Positions 38,520 through 48,964 of a DNA stretch of 64,000 nt are shown piece after piece. Position 1 is the first letter of the stretch. Every line of letters starts with the position of its first letter. The stretch covers positions 329,573-393,572 of the forward strand of contig WBMW01005529.1 in assembly GCA_013396635.1 (NCBI GenBank). Direction: 5' to 3'. The position numbers and the translations under genes were made by a program. Source of the stretch: Penelope pileata (Eukaryota > Chordata > Aves > Galliformes > Cracidae). The notes under the pieces were generated by a model that ran no database searches, was not told where the DNA came from, and saw only the letters and a list, made by a program, of their open reading frames with translations.

Positions 38520-39055
38520 CAAGGGCTGCTCTGAAAGTAATGTCTCCTATTTTATTATGTTGGCCCACAGCATCAAAAGTGGTATGGCAGTAGAGGCTGA
38601 ACCTTCCCACTAATATTCCGTTCCATTTTGTTGCCATGCAACAGATGGCAACAGAGGAGCAGTCTGACCAAATAGCGTCTGACATGGAAGTGCGGATGGA
38701 GCAAAGATGTGTCATTAAATTCCTATGTGGGGGAAAAATGGCACCCAATGACATTCAGCAACACTTGATGAATGTTTATGGAGACCAAACAGTGGATGTG
38801 AGCACAGTGAGGCAGTGCGTGGTGTGTTTCAGCAATGGCAACAGTGACAGTGGGTCACGTCTGCTGGTGCAGATTTTTGTAAGAGTAGTATGTAGACGCT
38901 TATTCATCACTGGCAAAAATGCATAGCTAATGGTGGTGACTACTTTGAAAAATAGATTTTTGTAGCTGAGAATTTTCTCTATCAAATAGTGTTATTGTGC
39001 TCTCTGCAATTTCCATGGAAATAAATAGTAAGCATTGCTTTTGGAGTGACCTACG
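38520..39055 (+). mobile_element. Internally deleted mariner, subfamily A
   Basis: The 5' terminus CAAGGGCTGCTCTGAAAGTA is well kept; the 3' terminus is GGAGTGACCTACG with TA after it. About 720 bp of the full element is missing. The sequence jumps at about 38850 from the N-terminal transposase region (GGCAACAGTGACAG) to the 3' region (TGGGTCACGTCTGCTGGTGC). A 96-codon frame at 38636-38926 covers the DNA-binding domain and runs through the deletion. The copy at 46992-47437 has the same junction. Confidence 0.92.
38636..38926 (+). pseudogene. Truncated mariner transposase frame (DNA-binding part)
   Basis: 96 codons: a helix-turn-helix-like region with APNDIQQHLMNVYGDQTVDV, followed after the deletion by a short tail ending CRRLFITGKNA. 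No catalytic domain remains. A nearly identical architecture occurs at 47124-47411 (95 codons). Whether either is translated is unknown; an element-encoded DNA-binding fragment could in principle bind transposon ends. Confidence 0.65.
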
Positions 39056-40896
39056 TACCATAATACGAGCTTGCAGAAACTACATTTATTGTCACAGGAA
39101 GACTCATTTAAAATACCATCTCCTGACTCTTTTTTTAGTAGTTTATGGCAGAAGAAGATTGTTTTTCTCAGCAGTGTCTTCATAAGTGATATAGAAGATA
39201 ACTTTAAGATGATGATAAACATCCTGCTCATGACCTATATGGAACATACTTCTTCTGTCCTCAGGGTTGTTTAATAACGCCATCAAAACCTTACAGTTTC
39301 CAAGAGGAGGTTGGTTAGGGATATCCAGACAGGCTAGTTTAATGCAGAAATGATGAGTGATTCATAATATTACAGGTTTACCCACTGAAATCAAATACCA
39401 GAAAGACAACTGAACGTGTCATTGGCGCTGCAAGGATAAAGACAAAATCCATCATGAAGTTAACCCTGAAGTCATGAAGTTATAGTATCTAAAACAGACT
39501 AAGAGGGAATATTTGCCTTTTCATGCTCCCCTAGCCAATGTCACTACTGGTAGTACTGCATGAATTGACTGATGATGGATTACACTATCATCACTGATAG
39601 CACAAGGCAGAAAACAATGGAGCATCAACCTGCATAAATAGCAGCCTAGGTAGACTTTTTTGGGGGGTTGGGGAGGTAGGAGGGCTATTTTCATAATCTC
39701 ATTATTGTCATGTCCAAACGTTTATCCACAAAATATTCCTCTTTTCTCCTACACTCTTCCTTGCTCTCTCTCAAGAGAGAGAGGCACATAGTCATTTGGG
39801 AGCTTGAAAAATGGATGTAAAGAGGCACAGCAATTTGCCAAAGCTCAAACAGGATACTTGCAGTGGAACAAAGAATCATAGCCAGGTCTCCTTGGTGCCA
39901 GATTAGTGAAATAAACACTGGATTAGACATTCTTTTGCTATGTAACCATTTTCCATAAAGAAGTTTCAAGCAACTTACTTTCAGTGCTACAATCATTGCA
40001 GCATAAAAATTCAAAATCATTCAGCACGAGCAGTCATACTAAGTTACCTAGTAATAATATATATAAGACAAAACAGATATGTATATATATTTATATGTAT
40101 ATAAATATATATGTGCATATCTATGCACACAAGCAGAAGATAAGAAGTTATGTGTTTACTTTAAAAAAAAAAAGTACAAAATAAAAAAGTAAATAGGACT
40201 TTTGTGACAGTAATCCAAACAAATATACTCTTTACCATCACACAAGGAAATATTAATAAATAATAATTAATATTAATAAATATTTTGATGTAAATCCCTT
40301 TGTAACTTGAATAAGAATGTTTGATTCTTTTAATTAACCCTCAAACTAATTTATTTATGTGAATGAAATTTCTCTCAACCCAATAGCATAAAAAATCTTA
40401 AATTTTTTATTCTGAACTTTAGAGTATACCAATCTTTCAATGGGCAATTTCCTTCTCACTTTCCACCAACTATAAAAAGTTTATGACATATTTGATGTAA
40501 CTAAATGTGGCAGAGACAAACATTTTGATTTACAGCAACTCCAATGCTGCTAATCTGTTCAGCGTAGTAACAGAGATTCCATGAAGGGAAAAAAAAACAA
40601 AAAAAAAACATGGCAGTAATCCAGAAAAGAAAATACAGGTAAAATTCTGTGTGGTAAAAACCTTCCATGAAATATTGTCTAAGCCACTGAAGTAAGTGTC
40701 ATGCCTGACTAAATAAATGGGTAAATTATTTTTATTGTTTGTTTTCCAAAAGATCCTAAGATTGCAGTGAGACCATTACCTAACCAACTCCATTAGGGCT
40801 TCTTTAATCATAGCCTAAGAATGCGACTTAGAGTCCCTTGAAAGCAATATAAAGATTTCTTTGGGCTATAGATCTAGGTCACAATCTTAATACTAC

Positions 40897-41076
40897 CTAT
40901 GATTCCACTCCACTGTTGGTGACCACTTATTGCTGGTAATTTCCACATATCTTGACATCTATTGTCAATTTTTTTCATAACTCTTTGAAATATCTGTACC
41001 ATGATAGATACACTTGTAAAGAAATTAGGGGTGAATGTTAACTTTTTGGTTGTCACCATGGCACTAACATTAAGCC
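40897..41076 (-). CDS. Exon of the spliced minus-strand gene (180 nt, phase 1-1)
   Basis: This is the largest internal exon found. The acceptor is a good pyrimidine tract ending TATCTTAAG and the donor is TAG-GTAGTA. In phase 1 it gives 59 codons starting LNVSAMVTTKKLTFTP, with SVSIMVQIFQRVMKKI in the middle and ending HQQWSGII. Alternative in-frame AG sites further in (for example before TGTATCTATC at 41028) would shorten the N-terminal side. The residue mix strongly suggests real coding sequence. Confidence 0.7.
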
Positions 41077-41768
41077 CTTAAGATACACAGAGAAACAAAG
41101 GGAAACTTGAACTTTCTCATCAGCTTTTTTCCCTGTAACAATTCAAGAGAGAAAAATGTCACCACGGTTAATAGCATAACGTCTCTGAGTGGCCTGAAGC
41201 AAAAGCACCTGTCAAAATTCCAATCACAAAAAGAAAGGGTCACCAGAAGGACAAATGCTATATATAGTGGTATAGCAGTTCTTTGAAAATCAAGTTCAAA
41301 TATGCTTCAATTCAGCTATTATATACAAATAAAGCCAAGGATTTTTTTTTAAAGCATGGAAATAATGAATATCACTATGGATATGAAGTTCATGTGACTT
41401 GAATTGAAAATCATTACACAGCAGGCAAGCTACATTACTAAGTGCCCAGTTGCAGTATTGAATTTGTGATTAAACATGAGTTAAACTGAAGAAAAAATGC
41501 TTGTGGAATTTAAAACTCTCATGGAAAGGAATTAGATTATTTTCCCACATGTTAAGGCCAACATAGCTAATGGATTTACTCTATTCTATTGTGAAATTAG
41601 AAAGACTCAAAGGGAATGAGATTTCAGCAATAAAAGTAGCATTTAAAAAAAAATCTTCTCCACAAAAATTCCATTTTGGCTGACTGTGAACAAAAGACAC
41701 ACACTTGCACATGCTCTCTCCCTCTTTCACAAACACACACACACACACACTATGATGGAGACCCTTAC
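41077..41768. other. Short intron of the spliced gene
   Basis: AT-rich; holds the (CA)n run at 41733-41750. Confidence 0.5.
41733..41750. repeat. (CA)n microsatellite
   Basis: Nine CA-type dinucleotides, 18 bp, 18 bases from the exon at 41769. Confidence 0.9.
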
Positions 41769-41817
41769 CCAGCAAAAGCTTAGAAAGGAATTTAGGGTGA
41801 AGACAGGATAGCCGGCA
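41769..41817 (-). CDS. Exon of the spliced minus-strand gene (49 nt, phase 0-1)
   Basis: The acceptor is pyrimidine-rich and ends CCTGATCAG; the donor is G-GTAAGG. It reads CRLSCLHPKFLSKLLL plus one base G, converting phase 0 of the previous exon into phase 1 for the next, which otherwise could not be joined. The intron between it and the previous exon is only 178 nt. A (CA)n run lies 19 bases past the donor-side border, at 41733-41750. Confidence 0.62.
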
Positions 41818-41995
41818 CTGATCAGGCACAGGGCAGGGCACAGATAGAAGTACCAGCCACTATCCACTCACTCCTCTATTTTCCTACATTTATACCTCCC
41901 CTGGTCACCTAAATTCTTCCCATTGTGGGCCAGGGAGGAAATGGGGCAAAGTGACCTGGAGACAGGGGCATCTGCTCTGTCACAGATAGGCTTAC

Positions 41996-42034
41996 CTGAG
42001 GTACAGATTCCAGCTCTTCCTCAGACTCTGTTAA
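41996..42034 (-). CDS. Exon of the spliced minus-strand gene (39 nt, phase 0-0; alternative acceptor)
   Basis: The donor is CAG-GTAAGC. Two acceptors lie 11 nt apart: a strong T-run ending TTTTTTCAG (exon would end at 42045, 50 nt) and an inner ATCAG (exon ends at 42034). Only the inner site keeps the frame after the phase-0 exon at 50038-50121, giving LTESEEELESVPQ. The outer site adds LHQ but needs phase 1 from an exon I did not find; joined directly to the 50038-50121 exon it reaches a stop. The acidic sequence is clearly coding-like. Confidence 0.62.
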
Positions 42035-42529
42035 CTGATGAAGAACTGAAAAAATGAAGCAATTGTGTCAAGCACTTCTAGTACTTTCTTTTTCTTTTGC
42101 AGGGAAATTATTGAGATGTGTTTGGTTGAAGTGGTGGGTCAATCAGGAGCCAATTGTTGTTACAATATCTTTGAAAGGCTCTCAGATCAGAACTGAATAA
42201 AGACTGATATGAGGTTTCTTGCTTGCTTCTACTCTTCATTTACAGAGCATTTGGGAATGTTTTCAGAAGTTTTTAATCCAAACATTAACTAACTCTAAGT
42301 ATTTAAACAGTGATTTCAGCTCTTGATCTAAAATAATTTTCTTCTACAGGAAATAATATTTCATGTTAAAAATTAATAATAGGACGAACTCAATACAAGA
42401 TAAACTACATAGGAGTCATAAAGCAAAAAGAAAATTGTGTAATAGCAAGAATTTACTCTTAAAATCAAGCTCTGCAGACAAATTTTTGGTAAAGAATAAC
42501 TCTGCTTTGCTGTGTGAGGGTACCAAGAG

Positions 42530-42945
42530 CAGGAGACTGCTGTTTCCCTTCCCTGAGGCTCTGCTGCCTCTGCTGCTCTGCTGCTAGGAAGGAGCCATGG
42601 GGACAAGGATGATGGCAGCCCTTCTCTTGGGGGTGGCATGTCAGCCCTGACCCTTGCCTGTGCTGCACTGCAGGCATCCTGCTGCCTGGCCTCATACTTC
42701 TGGTCTGGACCCCAACCACACAGCTGGCACACAAGTGGCACAGCTTCGCAGCTTGACCTCAGACCTGCCTTGTCACTAATGGCTTGTCTGGTGATTCAGG
42801 ATCCTGGGTGGCCCCTGTCAGTACCTGCAGACCTGCCCAGTTCACTCGCTTGGGTGCTCACCCAGCAGCAGTGAGGCCACTGCCTGGCTGCCCTGTGATC
42901 CCACTCTTGCTGCAGACTTGCAATTCAGAGCTGTAGCACTGAGCC
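42530..42945. other. GC-rich block of unknown origin
   Basis: About 415 bp that is conspicuously GC-rich in an AT-rich intron. It has CTG/CAG-rich stretches and open frames on both strands (42373-42741 minus, 42638-42874 plus). CpG is rare. There are no clear termini, splice pair or repeat family, so I cannot say whether it is transposon-derived. Confidence 0.4.
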
Positions 42946-43788
42946 TTGTGCTTATGATACAAAGCTAAATTTCTGTCAAGAAAATCAAAATGATGGCCTC
43001 AGAATTTTCTTTTGTTTCAAGATTATTTGCAACCTTAATGGTAACAGTTTTTTTATATAATTGTATCTGATTACATTATATACACAACGTGCAATTGTAC
43101 CTTTTCATGACACTCTTCCTTTAACTATGCATTATTTTTTTTTCTCCCCTGTAAAATGAGATGAAATAATTGAGGTAACATGCAAGCCCTCTGCATAGCA
43201 TGAGAGACAGCCTTGTTACTAGAAAGTCTTTAAAGCTTTCTTTTCCTATTAATCTTGGTTTTATTTCTTGTCAGTCTTCTTTCTTGCATAGACTACACAT
43301 AGAATAAGTTTATATGCACTGAAGTTGCCAAGCCAAAACAGTTGACTCTTCTCATAGTTCAGTGCATTAATCTGAAATTCCACCTGAGTATCTACTACTA
43401 GATTATTCAGCAGGAAGTATAAGGTACAAAGGCAGAAGGATATGCTTCATTTTGATCATTATTTGGAAGTTTGTGGGACTGTTTACAATCTATAAACTTA
43501 AGAATATTCTGAAATTTAGTGTGAGATTCTAAGTTGCATATGTGTATATTTAAATTTAATCACATAGGTAAGTCTTGGCATGATTTTTTGGGTGTTGGTA
43601 TCTAGCCAAACATTAAAATGGGTGGAGGAGATCAAACAGTATCAAATAAAAATGGTTTCCAATTAATTTTTCCCATCTATATATTTCAATCGCAATATGG
43701 CATGTTATTTGCATTACAAGCACTTTATGATATTAAAATTAATATATTTATTTTCACAATTTATTGTCAGTCATATGTTGATAACATT

Positions 43789-44705
43789 TCACAGAATCAC
43801 GGAATTGTAGGGGTTGGAAGAGATTTCTAGACATCATTGAATCCAATCCCCCTGCCAAAGCAGTTCCCTACAGCAGGCCGCACAGGTAAGTGTCCAGACG
43901 GGTGTTGAATATTTCCAGAGGAGACTCCACAGCCTCCTCGGGCAGCCTGTTCCAGTGCTCCATCACCCGCACCATGAAGAAGTTCTTACATATATTTGTG
44001 CAGAACTTCCTATGTTCCAATCTGCAGCCATTTCCCCTCTGTCACCACACACCACTGAAAAGAGTCTCTCCCCGTCCCTTTGCCTACCACACTTTAGATA
44101 TTTATAGACATTGAGAAGATCCCCTCTCAGTCTTCACTTCTCAAGGCTGAACAGACCAAGGTCACTCAGCCTCTCCTCATGAGGTAGATGATCCAGGCCC
44201 TTTATCATCTTTGTGGCCCTCCACTGGACTATTTCCAGGAGGCTCCTGTCTTTTTTATACTGGGTACCCAGAACTGGACACAGTAGTCCAGGTGAGGCCT
44301 CGCCAGAACAGAGTAGAGTGGGAGGATCACCTCTCTTGACCTGCTGGCCACATTCTTTTTAATGCACGCCAGGATGCCATTGGCTTTCTTGGCCAACAGG
44401 GCACAGTGCTGGCTCATGGACAACCTGTTGTCCACCAGGATCCCCAGGTCCTTGTCCACAGAGCTCATCTCCAGCAAGTCATCCCCTAACCTGTACTGAT
44501 GCATGCAGTTATTCCTCCCTAGGTGCAAGACTTTACACTTGCTTTTGTTAAGCCTCATCAGGTTCCTCTCTGCCCAACTCTCCAGCCTGTCCACATCTTG
44601 CTGAATGGCAGTGCAGCCTTCTGGTGTGTCAGCCACTCCCCCCAGCTTTGTGTCATCAACAAACTTGCTGAGGGTGGACACTATCCCTTTGCCACTATCC
44701 AGATT
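43789..44705 (-). mobile_element. CR1 LINE, 5'-truncated, about 0.92 kb
   Basis: The 3' end is at low coordinates (CACAGAATCACGGAATTG). On the minus strand 44229-44681 is a 150-codon intact piece of ORF2 containing KFVDDTKLGGVADTPEGC (one change at the F-A-D-D position) and the conserved REVILPLYSVLARPHLDYC stretch. The 3' UTR follows. The element stops abruptly near 44705, as expected for 5' truncation. Confidence 0.94.
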
Positions 44706-45408
44706 AACACTTTAATGCTAGTAAGAACAGAAGTTCCAATCCAGCTCATTATCCTGAAACACAGCGTCTTCAAAATTTAACACATCTGATTTGAGAAGAA
44801 AGTACTTTCCAAAGGGGTAACAGACACAGGTTACATGACGCTGCCATTGAATACTCTGTAAATGATATATGAGTTAATACCAAAAAACAGCAGTTGTGAT
44901 TACTCTTCTTTTGAAATCATCTGAATATGCAGCCCCTAGAGAAGACATTAGAATAACTTAATGATGAAATGCACAGATAGCAGTGGTGAGGTCCAAGTAT
45001 AAGTGGGAACATTAACTTTTTCTAATCCAATATAACAGACACTTTTGGCTATAGCTGTTACCTCCAGAGCCAGGAAGCCTGTGATATAACAACACCCAAT
45101 TGTTGTATTGTATCACATTTGGCAATCACATTTTCTAGTTAGAGTTGCCAGTACTGATGTTTTTTCTACCCTATCTACATGTCATATTGGAATCTGATAT
45201 CAGTGGGAAGTTCATAAGGGAGAATGCTACCTCCCTGTACAGAGGCAGAGACAAACTTATGCGCTATTACCAGTGCATTCCCTCTTCCTTCCTGTTGGTG
45301 AGGGGTAGAAAAAATCTTTATCGATTATGGCACACAAACACTGAGCTGTTGGTTGACAGTGTGACAGGCACCTTCTGTCAGAATTAGGGGTCAAGAAGGC
45401 AGTTCAGT

Positions 45409-45505
45409 TCACAGAATCACAGAATCACAGAATCACAGAATTGCAGGGGTTGGAAGGGACCTCGAGAGATCATCGAGTCCAACCTCCCTGCCAGAGCAGG
45501 CTCCT
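45409..45505 (-). mobile_element. CR1 3'-end stub with expanded terminal repeat
   Basis: Only about 95 bp of the CR1 3' end. It begins with four tandem CACAGAAT-type units (complement of ATTCTGTG), then TTGGAAGGGACCTCGAGAGA. It is an extremely 5'-truncated insertion. Confidence 0.88.
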
Positions 45506-46496
45506 TTCAGTCCAGTGTGGCGGACTGAAGCTGATCTTCAGCACTTCTTTAAAGGTGAATGCCACAGATCAGGCATACAAGGGGTAGATCCCCAGGTGGC
45601 AGGTCACCCGATTCCCATAAATTTGACTGCACTTCACAAACTAACAGACCTCTTGCCACTGTGAGCAGTGATGGATTGAAAATTACCAAAATCAACTACT
45701 TCACAGCAAGGTGTTTTGTAGCACTCCACCTAAAAGAGTGTAATATCCACAGAAAAGAGGTAAAATATAGCCTATTTGTATATCTTCTTTTTCCTAAAAC
45801 CCATTCTTTCCTTGCACACTCAGTAAATCCTATTGAGCCCACCTATATCCAGCTTTTGGCCGGGATAAGCAGATTGCACTGCAACTTCTTCCAAATACTG
45901 CCCTCCAGATGCTCTGGTTAGTTACTCCATTGCTGTCTTCCCTTCTCTTGGGGACTTTCTGAAGTAAGGTTTGGTCTTTTTAGCTCTGTGTTTTCAACTT
46001 TGGCTAAATAAATGTCTAACTCTGACCTGCATCTGAAAAAAAGAATTTTCCATGTCAACTGTCTAGCTGCTATTACGTCTCCAACTTGTGCACCTTTGTT
46101 TCTTATCTCACTGTATTTTCACTTTCTGTTTGCTTTCCTTTTCATACTATCCTCTGAATTCAATGTCAATAATAAAGATAGTATTAAATGTAAAATAAAT
46201 TGATCTTAACAGCCATTTTTTTAAAAATGTCCTGTTTTTACAATTACTGTTTACATGTTTATAGCTACATTGTTTTCATACAAGGCTATGTTTTAATTAC
46301 GTCTTCCTTAATCAAGCATTTATTATAGAATACAATGGTTAAAATTAAAGCAAATTGGACTGTCCCTTCTCTGTCCTCAGGAACTCTGTGTCTACAGACT
46401 CACACGGCCTGCAAGGGTGATCCCAAGTAGGACCAAAATGCGCTGTTCAGAGGCTGAATCAGTCTTTTTTTAGGGATTTTTCCTGAATTAATATTT

Positions 46497-46976
46497 TTGC
46501 TTTGTTTTGCAGTTTGTATTTCAGAATTCAAGGCAGCTTTTTTCTCATTTGGCGCTTTCACCTACTACAATGGGTTATCAACCAGGCAATTTTCTCACAA
46601 TTCTGACTTCTCCATTCAATTAACTGTTGTCGTTTCTGAATTTTGTGTAGCCTATAATCTTCAGTCCATGTTGGGTTACTACATTGCTAACAGCAAAGAG
46701 GACACAAGTGGTAGCAGGGATATTCTTGACATCCCTAACCTGAAACCAAGAAATCGATTCTCATTTATCCTTCCTCAGACCTGCTCTTATGTCCAGTCAG
46801 AGCAGTCACCCCAGCCTACCATGGAAGTCCAACATCTCTGTTTTCACACCTGCTCTCCAGTTCCTCACCTCTGCAGTGTATTTATAAAGTCTTTATTCAT
46901 ATCTTTCCTTTACTCTATCCATACTTTTCTAAGCACCCTACAACTCCTTTCTCCTCCTCACAATATTAAAGTATAG
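46497..46976 (+). other. 159-codon open frame, unrecognised
   Basis: It has a non-ATG start. Upstream sequence contains TTTGTTTTGCAG, an acceptor-like site inside the frame. The protein has no recognisable motif and the frame ends where the mariner begins. It lies inside an intron of the minus-strand gene. It is probably a chance frame in a stop-poor stretch. Confidence 0.15.
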
Positions 46977-46991
46977 GTTGCTATAAAAAAG

Positions 46992-47437
46992 TAATAGTCG
47001 CTCCAAAAGAAATGTATCCTGTTTATTTCCATGGAAACTAGATACAAAGAGCATAAGAATATTATCTGATAGAGCAAATTCTCCGCTACAAAACCTATTT
47101 TTCAGCAGAGTTACCACCATTAGCTACGCATTTTCACCAGTGATGAACAACCGTCTACATGCTACTCTCATAAAAATCTGCAATAGCAGAGGTGAACCAC
47201 TGTCGCTGTCACCACTGCTGAAACACACCACCCACTGCCACTCTGTGCTCACATTCACTGTTTGGTCTCCATCAACATTCAACAAATGTTGATGAATGCC
47301 ACTGGGTGTAATTTTTTCCACATGGAAGAATTCTAGTCCACAGACTAGAATTTGCTCCATCCGCACTTCCATGTCAGATGCCATTGTGCCAGACTGCTCC
47401 TCTACTGCCATCTGTCACACTGCAACAAAATGTAATG
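46992..47437 (-). mobile_element. Internally deleted mariner, subfamily A, minus strand
   Basis: On the minus strand it has the same internal junction as the copy at 38520-39055 (GACAGCGACAG followed by TGGTTCACCTCTGCTATTGC, near 47199-47204), and a 95-codon frame (47124-47411) ending CRRLFITGENA. The 5' terminal 110 bp or so are missing or unrecognisable beyond 47437. The 3' terminus at low coordinates is duplicated (see findings). Confidence 0.9.
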
Positions 47438-48144
47438 AAAACAACCAAAGCCCACAACAGAAATTGATCTGTGGTAATTTAATATTCATTTAAATCTGGA
47501 AAATCTTAAAGACCTTCATAGAAAACTGTAATCTTATGTTAGAAATTAATTGTGTACTTTAAAACATTAGTCTTTGAAACTGGTTTGTATTTTTTCCTAA
47601 TACTTCATGTTTAGTTGTTGTTTGTTTAAGGCAATTTGTGACAGTATTAGAAAACACTTGTATGAGCAATACTTTAGGATACAACTATGTGGCTATAAAT
47701 TCCTCTGAGATCTTCATCAATAACAGCTAACCTAGTTAGCTCTGTAAATCTTTCACACCATAAAATAAACCTCTTTCCTTCCTTCTCTGGCATTTTTGAT
47801 TACAAAACTCAATTTCTGTTGAACAGACACTATTAAGTCCAGATTAGTTTGAAAATCTACTCTAAAAAAAAAATAACCTCAACTATTTTTTCCAAATCCA
47901 GTCTTTTCAAATTACTATACACAGAGTGGATTAGTGGCTTGTAAATATAGTGACTCAGCTGCCTTTTCTGTTTCTCCACCACTCTACATTATTGTCACAC
48001 TCTCCTCTGACAGTCTCATCATGCACATTGGGTTTAGTAAGTGAATCTTGTCAAGTGAGTTTCAGTCATGCTTAAGGCTCAGAGGCTTGTTGCAGTCAGC
48101 ATTCCTCTGGATTGCTCTGTCAGCACAAAATAGAAAACAGTGTG

Positions 48145-48278
48145 AGCTCTCACTTATGTTTTGAATCTGGGGCATTGGCTACCTCAGAAATACCAGAAAT
48201 ACCAACCTGATGCTCCAATGCTGCACACTTTAAAAAGGAAACGTTAGTTTTTCTAGTTTATCTTTTAACTTACACGTA
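48145..48278. repeat. Left arm of inverted repeat around mariner
   Basis: 134 bp, starting AGCTCTCACTTATG and ending at the TA that abuts the mariner. Its reverse complement is found at 48840-48964. The left arm has one extra 9-bp tandem copy (ACCAGAAAT type) at about 48190-48200. Confidence 0.92.
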
Positions 48279-48839
48279 TGAGGGCTGCTCTGAAGTAAGC
48301 ATATTTTATAACGTTGACACGCAATATCAGAGGCAGATGTTGGTGGTACAGCAGTAGAAGTTGAACCTTCCCACCAATATTCCATTCCATGTTGTTGCCA
48401 TGCAACAGATGGCAGCAGAGGGGCAGTCTGATCAAATGGTATCTGACATGGAAGTGTGTGTGAAGCAAAGGTGCGGAATTGAATTCCTCTGTGTGGAAAA
48501 AATTGCACCCAGTAGCATTCATCAATGCTTGCTGAATATTTATGGAGACCAAACAGTGGATGTGAGCACAGTGAGGCAGTGGGTGATGCGTTTCAGCAGT
48601 GGTGACAGCGACATGAAAGACAAGCCATATTCCAGTTGGCCATGCAGATTTTTATGAGTGTGCCATGCAGGTTCTTCTTCATTGCTGCTGAAAATGCATA
48701 GCCAATTGTAGTGTCTATGTTGACAAACAGTGTTTTGTAGCTGAGAAATTGCTCTATTAAATAATGTTATTTTGATCTTTGTATCTCTTGTAGTTTCCAA
48801 GGAAATAAGCAGGAGGCATTACTTTTGGATCAGCCCTTG
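48279..48839 (+). mobile_element. Internally deleted mariner, independent deletion
   Basis: Termini are TGAGGGCTGCTCTG and GGATCAGCCCTTG, with TA on both sides (48277-48278, 48840-48841). The N-terminal part is well kept (helix-turn-helix region at 48480-48600). The deletion joins the TTCCAGTTGGCCATG segment to CAGATTTTTATGAG at about 48640-48646, a different junction from subfamily A. A 98-codon frame (48361-48657) ends at the junction. Confidence 0.93.
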
Positions 48840-48964
48840 TATATGTAAGGTAAAAGACAAACTAGCAAAACTAACATTTCCTGTTTAGAATGTGCAGCAT
48901 TTGACCATCAGGTTGGTATTTCTGAGGTAGCCAATGCCCCAGATTCAAAACATAAGTGTGAGCT
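48840..48964. repeat. Right arm of inverted repeat around mariner
   Basis: 125 bp. Its reverse complement aligns to the left arm with about 12 mismatches over 125 positions (roughly 90 percent identity by hand count). Similarity stops at AGCT (48961-48964). Confidence 0.92.

Larger units (their letters stand above)
34588..40896. other. Intron of the spliced gene
   Basis: Contains the 20-N gap (35495-35514), a mariner deletion derivative (38520-39055), a 20-bp palindrome (36228-36247) and AT-rich alternating sequence (40059-40125). A missing small exon is possible because the flanking exons are both phase 1. Confidence 0.5.

Noticed and set aside
39858..39890. 33-nt minus-strand exon (DLAMILCSTA) in phase 1-1
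   Set aside because: The phase fits, but the acceptor CACCAAG and donor GTATCC are both weak, and the gene joins cleanly without it.
45145..45387. 80-codon plus-strand frame with LYRGRDKLMRYYQC
   Set aside because: Reads somewhat like protein, but there is no splice pair or partner, and it is next to CR1 material.
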